Shown here piece after piece: positions 1 to 9,500 of a stretch of 64,000 bases of DNA. Source of the DNA: Acidobacteriaceae bacterium. GTDB taxonomy: Bacteria; Acidobacteriota; Terriglobia; Terriglobales; Acidobacteriaceae. Each line of letters starts with the position of its first letter. Position 1 is the first letter of the stretch. The stretch is taken from assembly GCA_025360645.1 (NCBI GenBank), contig JANYBT010000130.1:1-64000 (forward strand), given 5' to 3'. The position numbers and the translations under genes are program-made. A model generated the notes under the pieces. That model had not been told where the DNA came from and did not search any database. It saw only the letters and a list, made by a program, of their open reading frames with translations.

Positions 1-117
1 GTAAGTTCGCAAACTTATATGCTGAAAACGTAACCGCGGAAACCGCGAGCCCTGATATTGCCACCAAAGCGAGGACGGCCCTGAGCCTACGTGAAAATAA
101 TGGCATACGTCTCTCGT

Positions 118-1959
118 CTAGTACCATGACACCACCTGCCCGAAGCAATTTCCTGCGGCACATGCTGAACTTCCAGGCTGTTGACCGGCAACGTAGATAT
201 GAGCGTTGACAACAAGAGGGACCATGAATTTCGTGGGTGCAGGCCCGCGAGTCTGGTCTGAAAACTCTTGCATAAACATCCCACCAGAGCCTGACGGAGT
301 TGCTTGATAAGCAAATAGCTTAGCTACTCCGGGAGCTTGGCCGGTTCTCTGATAACTACTGGTGTCGAGGATCCAAAGCAATGCGTCCGAGGCCGTTCCC
401 GTGGCCAAGTTCCAACTCACAACCGGAGAGCTGCCCGGGTAGCGAATCAGGCCGCCATTGTCGAGCACCGGTCCCGGTGCACTCCCAAAAATTTGGGTGG
501 TCGTGAACTTTCCCCCTTGGAGCGAGGCCATCTGATAGCCCCGTATGAGCGTATCCTGCGAGCGCGCCACATACAACACGTTTTCGGCTGAAGTCAAGCT
601 GCCAGGCCAGAAAGCCGCACTTCCCCGGTTACCGTAGTCTTTATTTCCATTGAGCGACGAGGGTAGCGTGATCGCTCCGAAGCACTGAATCAAGCCTGTA
701 GTAGAGCAGGGATCCACCGTATCCGGCACAGTGTTCAGCAGCATAGCGCTGGGGGAGTTTACGTAAATCACCCCCTCCTTTCCGCCTGCCAGAACCACGA
801 AGTTGTCCGATCCTTGCAGAAACCCCGATCCCATTGGACGGGCCAGCATCACACCCCCAGAGCCCAAGTCAAAGTCCCCGGGGCTGGCTATCGTGGTACC
901 CGGCGCGTAAGGCGCAGGCAGATTTAGATTGACACCGGTGTAGGTGCTGCCATTATTCAAGGTTAACCACGCGTTCGGCGTATAGAGACCCGCGACGGTC
1001 AGCAGGGTATTGGTACCCGAATAATGCAAACGCATCACGCTTTCGCCGAAGGCAACTCCAGAATTGACTGGACCGTTCCCGCTGGCCAGGTACAGATCGC
1101 CGCTAGGGCTGGTCTCGCTGCTCAGGTCGTCGATGGCAGGCGCAGCCCCCGACATCCAGATGCCGCCGTTGGGGTAGGAAGGGTTTTTGCCCACCTGGTA
1201 CCCCTCGTCGTCAAATGCCCCCACCAAGCCGAGGGTGTAGGTGCCGCCGGACTGAGTCAGAGTGAACACTCCAACGATGCCGTTATAGGGCAGGGTATCG
1301 CAATGCGACCCCCAAGCGACATACACGAGGGGGCTGCCGTTGGCCGACTTAGTAAGAGCCAGTCCCGCCCGCTGATTTTGATAAAGCGGGTCAAAAATAA
1401 CCGTGGCGAAATTACTTAAGAAGGCACTCCCGATGTCCAAGGCCGGCGCGATCGGCATCCCGGTGGCTGTGTTTAGCGCGTTGAGTCGCTGCGTCACCAC
1501 GCCAGCCGTGGTGATGTGCTTGGACACCATGTAGATGACATTCGGAATGTTGCTCACCAGGTCCAACACCGGCGTGCCGGTGACGCCCACTTCCGGATTG
1601 ATATTGTCACAGCCACCAATCCCCGGCAATTTGGCATCGGGAATGGCGGTTTCGTTGCTCAGGTTCAGATTAGTAACCCAATTCGTCACCAAAGTGCTGG
1701 CGTTGAGCGAGTATGCTCGGTTTTCCTCAGTCGCAACGAAAATCATGCCCGGGGAAGAGTACTGGTACAGCGGCTGACCGTAGACGATGCCCGTCAAAGC
1801 CGCCGACCGAGTGACGGTGAATTGGTGCGCTGCAATGGAGCTGGCCTTAAGAACGCACTCGTTGGGGTTGTAGTTCGCGCGGGAGTTGTCGTACCCATAC
1901 GATGTGACGCTGGCGGGAGTGCACGTGCCACTAGCATGCAGGAGCGTTGGCAGCAGCAT
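118..1959 (-). CDS. Secreted PQQ-like beta-propeller protein, possibly phase-variable
   Basis: The 613-residue product is rich in Gly, Ser, Thr and Asn. Its start (NPNECVLKASS, then GIVYGQPLYQ) resembles exported PQQ-like/quinoprotein beta-propellers that are common in Acidobacteriota; no enzymatic role can be assigned. The ATG at 1959 has no Shine-Dalgarno sequence and leaves only a stub of a signal peptide (MLLPTLLHA, then SG). The frame stays open upstream to a stop at 2086-2088 but contains no ATG, GTG or TTG there. A proper start, ATG at 2049-2051 with AAGGGG five bases before it, lies in another frame. The (AG)15 tract between them could restore that frame by losing one unit, giving about 643 residues with a full signal peptide. 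As sequenced, the gene therefore appears to be off or poorly exported. An assembly error in the repeat is the main alternative. No same-strand partner is visible. Confidence 0.75.
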   Translation of the reverse strand: MLLPTLLHASGTCTPASVTSYGYDNSRANYNPNECVLKASSIAAHQFTVTRSAALTGIVYGQPLYQYSSPGMIFVATEENRAYSLNASTLVTNWVTNLNLSNETAIPDAKLPGIGGCDNINPEVGVTGTPVLDLVSNIPNVIYMVSKHITTAGVVTQRLNALNTATGMPIAPALDIGSAFLSNFATVIFDPLYQNQRAGLALTKSANGSPLVYVAWGSHCDTLPYNGIVGVFTLTQSGGTYTLGLVGAFDDEGYQVGKNPSYPNGGIWMSGAAPAIDDLSSETSPSGDLYLASGNGPVNSGVAFGESVMRLHYSGTNTLLTVAGLYTPNAWLTLNNGSTYTGVNLNLPAPYAPGTTIASPGDFDLGSGGVMLARPMGSGFLQGSDNFVVLAGGKEGVIYVNSPSAMLLNTVPDTVDPCSTTGLIQCFGAITLPSSLNGNKDYGNRGSAAFWPGSLTSAENVLYVARSQDTLIRGYQMASLQGGKFTTTQIFGSAPGPVLDNGGLIRYPGSSPVVSWNLATGTASDALLWILDTSSYQRTGQAPGVAKLFAYQATPSGSGGMFMQEFSDQTRGPAPTKFMVPLVVNAHIYVAGQQPGSSACAAGNCFGQVVSWY

Positions 1960-1968
1960 GATCGCGGC

Positions 1969-2005
<37 letters not shown>

Positions 2006-2048
2006 CTTGTGCGGATGGGCGGGTGTGGAGATGGCGCGGCGTTTCGAT

Positions 2049-2062
2049 CATGGCGACCCCTT
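2049..2062 (-). promoter_or_regulatory. Ribosome binding site and start codon upstream of the AG tract
   Basis: Read on the minus strand, AAGGGG (2062-2057), five bases and ATG (2051-2049) form the only convincing translation start near the propeller gene. In the present repeat state this start yields 27 codons (MIETPRHLHTR, then Ser-Leu repeats and Phe) and stops at TAG 1970-1968, just after the repeat. Confidence 0.6.
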
Positions 2063-2229
2063 CGATTACTGAGTTGTCGTGAGTATCAGGGTGCGCGGTC
2101 CGGATGTCAAGCTAAAAAGCGCCGCTTTTGTCAAAGCTCGTTAGAAATGTTTGTATTTATCCTAGACCCCCGGGCCGGACATCCGTTACCGTGGACACAT
2201 GGGATGTGGGAATCTTCAGGAGGATTTTT

Positions 2230-2871
2230 ATGAAGCATGTTTGGCTGCCGCTCTGCCTTTCGGTTTCGCTGCTGGCTCAGGACGGCTCGAAACCGCCATC
2301 GAAACCAACCGGTGAAAATACTTCGACCTCACCGGTATATACGGCGGACGGCCAGTTGGTGTTCCCCGCAAAGTACCGGGAGTGGATTTATCTGACCTCG
2401 GGAGTGGACATGAGCTATAGCCCGGACCCGATGATGATGGGCCACTCGATGTTCGACAACGTATTTGTGAATCCAGAAGCGTACCGGGCATTTCTGGAAA
2501 CCGGGACGTGGCCTGATAAGACCATGCTGGTGCTGGAGCTTCGCAAGGCCGGGACCAAGGCCTCCATCAACAAAGCCGGGCATTACCAGACGGACGAGCT
2601 GATGGGCCGGGAAGTTCACGTGAAGGATGAGGCGAACCTGCCGGGTAAGTGGGCCTTCTTCGGCTTCGACGACAACACGCCGGCGAAGGCAACGCCGCAC
2701 GAGGCCGCGTGCTACTCATGCCACGAGCAGCATGCGGCGGTGGACACCACGTTTGTGCAGTTCTATCCGACGCTGCTGGAGATCGCGAAGAAGAAAAATA
2801 CTCTCAGCGCGGCCTATGTGAAGGATGAGGCTGGCGGCGGCGAGGAAGGGAAAAAGGGGAGCAAGAAGTAA
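2230..2871 (+). CDS. Cytochrome P460 family protein
   Basis: This 213-residue exported monoheme protein has a short signal peptide ending near LLAQ. The body matches cytochrome P460: PAKYREWIYLTSGVDMSYSP, NVFVNPEAYRAF, TGTWPDKTMLVLELR, and the heme site C161-Y-S-C164-H165 followed by HAAVDTTFVQFYPTL. Known P460 proteins oxidise hydroxylamine or bind nitric oxide, and characterised members have a Lys cross-link to the heme; which Lys would serve here cannot be told from sequence. The start is fixed by AGGAGGA at 2218-2224, five bases before the ATG; a longer in-frame start at 2128 lacks such a site. The C-terminus is a charged Gly/Glu/Lys tail. The gene stands alone, convergent with the PEP-CTERM gene. 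Confidence 0.88.
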   Translation: MKHVWLPLCLSVSLLAQDGSKPPSKPTGENTSTSPVYTADGQLVFPAKYREWIYLTSGVDMSYSPDPMMMGHSMFDNVFVNPEAYRAFLETGTWPDKTMLVLELRKAGTKASINKAGHYQTDELMGREVHVKDEANLPGKWAFFGFDDNTPAKATPHEAACYSCHEQHAAVDTTFVQFYPTLLEIAKKKNTLSAAYVKDEAGGGEEGKKGSKK

Positions 2872-2902
2872 ATGGCGGTAGGGGGGCGGTGAGGTCGGAC
2901 AA

Positions 2903-3973
2903 CTAGGCTGCCTTCCGCCGGTATCTCCAATACAGGCCGGCCAGGCCGGAGGAAATCATCACCAGGGTACTGGGTTCCGGAACCGTCGGAGGCGGCTTGG
3001 GGGTGCAGTGGTCTTCCTTGCCCTCATTGTCGTTTACACCCAGCGACTGTTCCAATTTTTCCTGGGCCGCAGTCTCGCAGTGAGTCGGAGTAATGGGGGG
3101 GGCCACCGACAACGGGAAGAAGGGGAATGGGTTGATGGGAGGCTGATTGGGGCGCCCGATGGACAATTGGGGATGGCGAAAGGGGCCGTCGAAATCGAAT
3201 GGCGCTGGAATGTACTCCGCCTCTTGGGGCAGCGGCTGTTCGAAGATTTGTTTGGGCGGCTCGACGGGAGAAGTACCGAGTTGCGCCGCTCCCTTGCCCC
3301 GGTTGGCACAGCGAGTTCGCGCAATGGTCTTTCCGTCGGTAATGACTTTTTCGCCGGCCGGAAGATGGATTTTTTTCTTGGTCCAGTAGAGCTTTCCGCG
3401 CATGCGATAAGACAAGTAGAGATCCTGGGGTGCGCTCAAACGAATGAGGCGGGCGTGGCCAAAATCAAAATCCGAGTAGTGGGCGGCAATTTCAGGATCG
3501 CGTTCGGCGGCCAGCTTCAGTTCCTCAGGCGTTTCCACACCGCCCGGCACCACCGAGTAGGGATAGACCAGACGCTTGCGAGTGACGACGGGAACCGCAG
3601 CGGAGGGTTGGACTGCGAGCAGGGCGAGATTTTCGTGGGCGTTGCCGCGCGACCAGGTCGAGCCAGTGTCCTTTTCAACCGACAAGGATGAGGACAGGGA
3701 ATCCAGCTTGCGCCGGGCAAATCCCTCGAGGCGCGACACAAAAGAAACGTTTTGTCCGCCCAGGTCGTACCAGGAATCAAGATGGAACTGAGCGCGCTCG
3801 GCTAGCTGGGGGAAATATGTGGGCATCAGCCAGGCGCCCGCCGCCGAACCCGCCACAAACACCAGCAGCAGAACTGCGAGACGGCGCTGGCGACGCTGAT
3901 GGCGATAACGCGCACGAAGCTTCCGTCGACGACGAACCGGCGAGAGCGGGTCGTTCAGTCCCAGACGAATCAT
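2903..3973 (-). CDS. PEP-CTERM domain protein of unknown function
   Basis: The product has 356 residues. A very Arg-rich N-terminus (residues 14-31) precedes one membrane helix (about 32-50). A middle region without recognised domain follows, then a Pro-rich stretch (PPINPFPFFPLSVAPP). It ends in a PEP-CTERM signal: VPEPSTL, a hydrophobic helix (VMISSGLAGLYW) and the basic tail RYRRKAA. Such tails are known sorting signals cut by exosortase, usually in bacteria that make exopolysaccharide. No exosortase gene lies in the window, but the exopolysaccharide locus at the right end is of the matching kind. Having both an N-terminal helix with strongly basic flank and the C-terminal signal is unusual; standard signal peptides are less basic. 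Confidence 0.8.
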   Translation of the reverse strand: MIRLGLNDPLSPVRRRRKLRARYRHQRRQRRLAVLLLVFVAGSAAGAWLMPTYFPQLAERAQFHLDSWYDLGGQNVSFVSRLEGFARRKLDSLSSSLSVEKDTGSTWSRGNAHENLALLAVQPSAAVPVVTRKRLVYPYSVVPGGVETPEELKLAAERDPEIAAHYSDFDFGHARLIRLSAPQDLYLSYRMRGKLYWTKKKIHLPAGEKVITDGKTIARTRCANRGKGAAQLGTSPVEPPKQIFEQPLPQEAEYIPAPFDFDGPFRHPQLSIGRPNQPPINPFPFFPLSVAPPITPTHCETAAQEKLEQSLGVNDNEGKEDHCTPKPPPTVPEPSTLVMISSGLAGLYWRYRRKAA

Positions 3974-4357
3974 GGCAGCGCCTTGAGCTTTCCCGGGGGG
4001 GTGAAATTCCTACTATGCATTTTGGCTTCCAAATACCCGCCCTGGGGATTTGCACATACCCCAGCAGCTAATACCAGAGCCGTGTCCCACACTATACACG
4101 CACGGGAAGGAATATTGCACACAAATGACAGGATTTTCCACCCGGGCAGGGTGCGGTGGGGAATCCGGGCAGGGAGCACGAAGGGACGGGCTCCGGGAAC
4201 CGCGCGTCCTCCAGGAGACGATGCACGGAGGGCGAGGGGGATCCAGGACATGCTGCATGTAGGGCATGGTGCATCCTCAACGATTTTGGATGGCGCGGTT
4301 TGGTCAGAGATGGGCAGGACTGGTAAACTGGTTAGGTCGTCAGAGGTTCCCGCGCAA
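3974..4357. other. Gene-free spacer before tRNA-Ala
   Basis: This spacer of 384 bases holds no ORF with coding character. The left part carries the 5' flank of the PEP-CTERM gene. The middle is GC-rich, with two copies of CCGGGCAGGG about 25 bases apart (around 4143 and 4167). The right end holds a plausible tRNA promoter. Nothing else was recognised. Confidence 0.5.
4300..4329 (+). promoter_or_regulatory. Candidate sigma-70 promoter for tRNA-Ala
   Basis: TTGGTC (4300-4305), an 18-base spacer and TAAACT (4324-4329) would start transcription about 20 bases before the mature tRNA. The boxes match the consensus only in part. Confidence 0.4.
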
Positions 4358-4433
4358 GGGGCTATAGCTCAGCTGGGAGAGCGCATCGTTCGCAACGATG
4401 AGGTCGTCGGTTCGATCCCGACTAGCTCCACCA
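4358..4433 (+). tRNA. tRNA-Ala (anticodon CGC)
   Basis: The full cloverleaf of 76 bases can be folded by eye. The acceptor arm GGGGCTA pairs with TAGCTCC through one G-T pair. The D arm is GCTC/GAGC, the anticodon stem is CATCG/CGATG with loop TTCGCAA, and the T arm is GTCGG TTCGATC CCGAC. The genome-encoded CCA end is present. The anticodon CGC reads the Ala codon GCG. Confidence 0.97.
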
Positions 4434-4441
4434 AATCAATT

Positions 4442-4472
4442 CCGTAACTATAACAAACAAAATAGGTTATGG
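4442..4472 (+). terminator. Hairpin just after tRNA-Ala
   Basis: CCGTAACTAT (4442-4451) pairs with ATAGGTTATGG (4462-4472) through ten base pairs, one of them G-T, with one bulged G. It starts nine bases after the CCA end. No T-run follows, so it is a terminator-like or processing hairpin rather than a classic intrinsic terminator. Confidence 0.4.
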
Positions 4473-4553
4473 GATACAGTTGCATTATGGTCAACAAATC
4501 AACCCATAAATAATTCGTCGTTGCCGGGCCTCCCACGGCGCTTCCATCCCACC

Positions 4554-4892
4554 TCAATCCGCTTTTGTGGCCACTACTTTCCTTATTTGCGCCACGGCGT
4601 TTTTCGCTTGATTGTGAAACGCGTGCGTCACTTCTCGCTTGAGTAGATGAATTTTCCCGTCTTCAAGCGACGTGCGAACGTTGGGAATGAGACAGTCTTC
4701 CCAGGTGTCGACCTTCTTGCCCTTCCTGCGCACGGCAATCATGACCTCTTTCGTTTTCCCTGGAAGCTCGAGATCCAATTGGACTCCGCCGCTATCCAAT
4801 TCGCGCATCAGCGCGAGCCACGAAACGGGTTTAAACTTCTGCGCGTGGATCTTGTCTTCCTGCGCATCGCTCAGATGCTGGTAAAAAGTCAT
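4554..4892 (-). CDS. Small hypothetical protein
   Basis: This soluble product of 112 residues starts MTFYQHLSDAQED and is rich in charged residues. No signal peptide, membrane segment or known domain was recognised. The pattern of short beta-like stretches (GVQLDLELPGKTKEVMIAVR) suggests a small folded domain. A GTG at 4904 would add four residues. No clear Shine-Dalgarno sequence precedes either start, so coding status rests on length and amino-acid composition alone. It could be a degenerate or spurious frame. Confidence 0.5.
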   Translation of the reverse strand: MTFYQHLSDAQEDKIHAQKFKPVSWLALMRELDSGGVQLDLELPGKTKEVMIAVRRKGKKVDTWEDCLIPNVRTSLEDGKIHLLKREVTHAFHNQAKNAVAQIRKVVATKAD

Positions 4893-5012
4893 TGACTGCC
4901 GCACGGCTGCGTTGGGTGCCGAGGTTTACGCGTCGGATACCGAGGAAACTGACCGAGGCGGCAAACTCGTCCTTTCCGCCATGCCGCGCACAAGTCATTT
5001 TTCGGCGCACTC

Positions 5013-5051
5013 CAATGGGTATCCTCGGATCGTATCATTCCGATACCATTG
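5013..5051 (-). terminator. Strong hairpin downstream of the TPR gene
   Basis: CAATGGGTATC (5013-5023) pairs with GATACCATTG (5042-5051) with one bulged G, and GGA/TCC extends the stem inward. It lies 45 bases past the stop of the minus-strand TPR gene, where a terminator is expected. The minus strand lacks a U-tract right after the stem. Confidence 0.45.
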
Positions 5052-5095
5052 AAATTCTCTCACGGGCAGATGATCCCTTTCCCCACTGAGACACC

Positions 5096-6343
5096 TCACT
5101 TTTTCCTCAGCCCCTTGAGCTGTTCAGCCTTTTGACGTTCCGCTGCGGCCAGCGTCGCCTGACCTCTGGCTTGGTACACTTCCGCCAGACCCTGGTGGGG
5201 CTCGGGGTCTTCTGGACGCAGCTTGGCTGCGGCCGCAAACCAACGCGTGGACTCGGCGTAACGTTGTCGTGCGCCACTCTGATAGGCCAGCGCCAGCGTG
5301 GTGGCGTAGAACAGGTCGGCGGTCGGGTGGTCCTGTGGGTTCAGCCGGTGCGCATGTTCCAGATACGAATAGGCCTGCGCGGGCTCGCCCAGCTTGGCCA
5401 ATACAGTTCCATAGAGTGCGTTCAGCGGAAACAGGTCAGGCCACCGCTCGATCGCGCGGGCGAGCGGCTTCCTTGCCTCTTCCAGCCGGTTGGACTGGAA
5501 GTAGGCGAGCGCCAGGTTGTACTGCATCTGGGGAGACTGTGGCGTCAGTTCGGCGGCGCGCTGCAAGGGCTTTAGCGCGGCGGGCAAATCGCCGTGCTGC
5601 GCGTAAATCGTGCCGAGTTCGGTCAAACTCTCCGCGTTGTCCACATCAAAGAGCTGCTCGCACACCGCGTGGGCCTCAGCCCCGGGGGATTGCTCCAGCT
5701 TGCGGCCACATTCTCCGCGAAGCTTGCTCTGTTCGTCTTCCCGGTGGCGCATCTCCTCCGACCGCTGGGTAGCTTGCTGGGCCTCGTCACTCCGCCCCTG
5801 CTTCCGGTACAACACTCCCAACTGGTAGGGCACCCGCGCATCGGCGGGCAGGTCCTGCCCCGCTCGTTTCAGCCACTTCTCCGCCTCCGGCAGGTCTCCT
5901 TGCTTCAAGCAGGCAAATCCCAGGTAATAGGCAGTGTCCGGAAAGGGCGGCTGAGCGATGGCCTGCTTCAGGTTTTGGATCGCACCCGGAAAGGCGCCGC
6001 CCTCCAGATCCAGGCGTCCCAGATAGTAGTTGACGTTGGGATGCGTCCCCGCCTGCCGCTGTACGGTTGCAAATTCTTTTCTCGCATCGTCCCACTGGTG
6101 CAGTTCGAACAGCGCCACCGCCAGCGGAAACCGCGCCTTCAACACCAACTTGGGGTCCAATCGCAACGCGGCCCGGAACTCGTCCCTTGCCACTTCGTAG
6201 CGGTCCTGCTTGAGCGCGTCGTAACCTTGGCCCAAGTGAACTTCCACCGACCCAGCGTCGGGGTGGGCCGGGGGCGCCTTTTTCACCTGCGCCGGAGCGA
6301 CCGCGGCAGCCGCCAGCCACGCCATCGCGACCATACATCGCAT
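5096..6343 (-). CDS. Exported TPR-repeat protein
   Basis: The 415-residue product has a signal peptide (MRCMVAMAWLAAAAVAPAQ) and then tetratricopeptide repeats over nearly all of the rest. Typical helix pairs are HLGQGYDALKQDRYEVARDE, YYLGRLDLEGGAFPGAIQNL and YNLALAYFQSNRLEEARKPL. TPR arrays act as protein-protein scaffolds; the partner is unknown. ATG 6343 was chosen because the signal peptide begins there and AAGG/CAGG lie just upstream. Longer starts at 6406 and 6373 are possible. The gene is divergent from the CRTAC/TPR fusion gene, whose own TPR tail is similar in style, so the two may share a process. Confidence 0.85.
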   Translation of the reverse strand: MRCMVAMAWLAAAAVAPAQVKKAPPAHPDAGSVEVHLGQGYDALKQDRYEVARDEFRAALRLDPKLVLKARFPLAVALFELHQWDDARKEFATVQRQAGTHPNVNYYLGRLDLEGGAFPGAIQNLKQAIAQPPFPDTAYYLGFACLKQGDLPEAEKWLKRAGQDLPADARVPYQLGVLYRKQGRSDEAQQATQRSEEMRHREDEQSKLRGECGRKLEQSPGAEAHAVCEQLFDVDNAESLTELGTIYAQHGDLPAALKPLQRAAELTPQSPQMQYNLALAYFQSNRLEEARKPLARAIERWPDLFPLNALYGTVLAKLGEPAQAYSYLEHAHRLNPQDHPTADLFYATTLALAYQSGARQRYAESTRWFAAAAKLRPEDPEPHQGLAEVYQARGQATLAAAERQKAEQLKGLRKK

Positions 6344-6505
6344 CGGCCTGCCTTGAAGGTTTGGGATTCTCATTCCTGACCTGCGGGACTCCAGGTGCGG
6401 CACCATTATAACCAGCCCGCCCGCCGCCTTGACCCTGCCTTGGCCAAATGCTAGATTTTCGATTCCACTGCATCCGGAGGGGTTTGCCTGGGCCGGTCCA
6501 AAGCG

Positions 6506-9500
6506 ATGTGTGAGGCCACCGATTTTTTGTTCTCCCGCCGCAGCCGCCGCGAGTTTTTATGGCAGTGCGCCCAAGGTGCCTCACTGGCCTTGCTCCCCGC
6601 CGGACTCGGCCGCTGGGCGCTAGCGCTCGACCAACCTCCTTCCTCCCCAGCAGACTTTTACTTCCACCCCCGCTACCGGACTCCCTCCCCGCTGGATGCA
6701 GTGTTGCTGCAGACTCAGGCTGGGCTCGACAGCTTCATTTCTGAACAATGTGCCGGGCAAGTTGCGGCTTGCCTGGAACCGTGGTCCAGCGCCCTTCTCG
6801 AATCTCCGCGCAACCTTGGCTGGATTGCGGGCGTGTTGGCCGAAGATTTTGCGGGAAGTTCTTTGCGCCCTTCGGCAACGAGGGTCCTGCGTTCTTCGCC
6901 TGGGCTGGAAGTCCAGGGCCACCAGTTCTCGCCGCAGACATTGCCCGGCCGCGCCGCATTTCTGGACAGCTTGCGCTCGCTCTTCGGCGGCTTTTCACAT
7001 TTTGAAACCGTAGAGTTTCAGGTCACCAGCGTCCAACCGGAGGGGAGCGGCTCAGCCGCCTTTGACCAGTTCCGCACCCGCATCCGCTATGAACTGGTCG
7101 GCGCCGGTGACGGCTACTACCGGCAACAGCGAGTGGGTCAATGGGAGCTGCTCTGGACGAACTGCTCCTCCGGGCTTCGGGTGCGGCGATGGCAGGCGCT
7201 GAACCAGACCCAAGCCGTCGCCACCGCCCGTCACTTCGCCGACGTCACTGTATCAGCGCTCGGATCCAATCTCTCCTACGCCGCCCAACTTACCCACGGC
7301 ACCGACTATTGGCGGACTGTCCTGGACGGCGCCTGCGGCATTGACATCTACGGTCACAACGGCGTGGCGGTCGGCGACCTCGATGGGAATGGTTTCGACG
7401 ACCTCTACGTCTGCCAGCCTGCCGGCCTGCCCAATCGCCTGTATCGCAACCGCGGCGATGGGACCTTGGAAGACATTACCGAAACCTCCGGCGTCGGCCT
7501 GCTCGACAACACCGCGTGTGCCCTGTTCGTGGATGTGGACAATGACGGGCGTCAGGACCTAATCGTGGTCCGCACCAGCGGCCCCATCCTGTTTTTGAAT
7601 CAGGGCAGCGGCAAGTTCCTGCAGAAGCAGAATGCCTTCCACTTTGCCCAGCCGCCCCAGGGAACCTTCACCGGCGCAGCCGTCGCCGACTACGACCGCG
7701 ATGGCTGGCTCGACATCTACTTCTGTCTCTACGCCTACTACCAGGGCGCCGACCAGTACAACTATCCCACGCCCTACTTCGACGCCAACAACGGCCCGCC
7801 CAATTTTCTGTTGGGGAACAATCGGGATGGGACGTTTCGCGACGTCACCCAGCAGGCGGGGCTCGATGCCAACAACTCGCGCTACAGTTTTTGCTGCGCC
7901 TGGGGCGATGCCAATGGCGACGGCTGGCCCGACCTCTACGTGGTCAACGACTTCGGCCGCAAGAACCTTTACCGCAACCGTGGCGACGGCACCTTCACCG
8001 ACGTTGCCGGAGAGGCGGGCGTGGAGGACATTGGCGCCGGCATGAGCGCCTGCTGGCTCGACTACAGCGGGACCGGAGCTCGCGACCTCTATGTCGCCGA
8101 CATGTGGACCGCCGCGGGCGAACGCATCACCGCGCAAGAAGCTTTCCAGTCGACCGCAGCCTCGGAAATACGGGGCCTCTACCGCAAGCACGCCATGGGA
8201 AGCTCTTTGTTCCGCAATCAAGGCTCGAACTTTGCCGACGTCACCAGCACCGCCGGCGTGGGCAATGGGCGATGGGCGTGGTCAAGCGACGAATGGGATT
8301 TCGATCACGACGGCTTCCCCGACATCTACATTGCCAATGGCATGATCTCCGGCCCATCACGCCAGGACTTGAACAGTTTTTTTTGGCGCCAGGTGGTGGC
8401 CAATTCGCCCAGTACCGCCAAGCCATCCCCCGCGTATGAACAAGGTTGGAACGCCATCAATGAACTGGTCCGCGCTGACGGTTGCTGGAGCGGTTACGAG
8501 CGCAACGTATTGTATGCCAACAATCGCGACGGCACTTTCGCCGACGTTTCCGGGGCTATGGGTCTGGATTTCATTGAGGATGGCCGCGCCTTCGCACTGG
8601 CGGATTTTGACCACGACGGCCGCCAGGAGATCTTTCTCAAGAATCGCAACGGACCTCAACTGCGTATCCTGAAGAACGTTGTCCCCGGCCTGCCCCCCTC
8701 CATCTCATTCCGTCTGACCGGGCGCCAGAGCAATCGCGACGCCGTTGGAGCCGCCGTGGTTCTGGAAACAGAGGCTGGCAAACAAACCCGATTTGTACAA
8801 GCTGGTTCAGGCTTCTTGTCGCAACACAGCAAAGAAGTGCTGTTCGGTCTGGGCAGCGCGCAGGGCCCGTTCCGCGCCTTGATCCGTTGGCCCAACGGAC
8901 TCGAGCAGCGCCTGGAGCAACTGCCTGCGAATCACCGCATCCTGGTGACCGAAGGCGTGCCCGAATATCGCCCGGAGCCCTTTGCGAGCGTTTCCACCCC
9001 ACCATCACAGGCCGCGCCAGCCTTGCCTTCCAGCGCCGAGGCTCTGCCCACCGACGTGGAAACATGGCTACTCGCTCCGGTCGCAGCTCCTGAGTTCGCG
9101 CTTCCTGACACGAAGGGGCAGATCCTAACGCTGGCTGCCTTCCGGGGACAACGCGCGCTGCTCAGCTTCTGCGCCCCGGGTTCCGAAGCTTCGCGGCGGA
9201 CCTTAGCGGCCTTTCGCCAGTACCATCAGCAGTGGGCCAGCGAAGGTCTCAAGCTTCTCTCCGTCATCGTGCCTTCGTCTGAGAACACACCCGGCCCACG
9301 TCCGCCAGAAGTTGAAGACTATCCGTTCCCGGTTCTGCTGGCTTCTGACGAGATGGCCGCCATCTATAGCGTTCTTTTCCGCTACCTGTTTGACCGCCAT
9401 CGCGACTTGCCGCTGCCCACATCCTTCCTATTGAATGAGAACGCCGAAATAGTGAAGGTCTACCAGGGACGTCTGGACCCGAGTCATCTGCAACAGGACC

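Noticed and set aside
3974-4357. CRISPR or tandem array in the spacer before tRNA-Ala
   Set aside because: Only two short copies of CCGGGCAGGG occur, without regular spacing or further units.
4358-4433. tRNA-Ala as the attachment site of an integrated element
   Set aside because: No integrase gene and no direct repeat of the tRNA 3' end was found in the window.
5096-5828. Long plus-strand ORFs opposite the TPR gene
   Set aside because: They are antisense shadows. The minus-strand frame has clear TPR periodicity.
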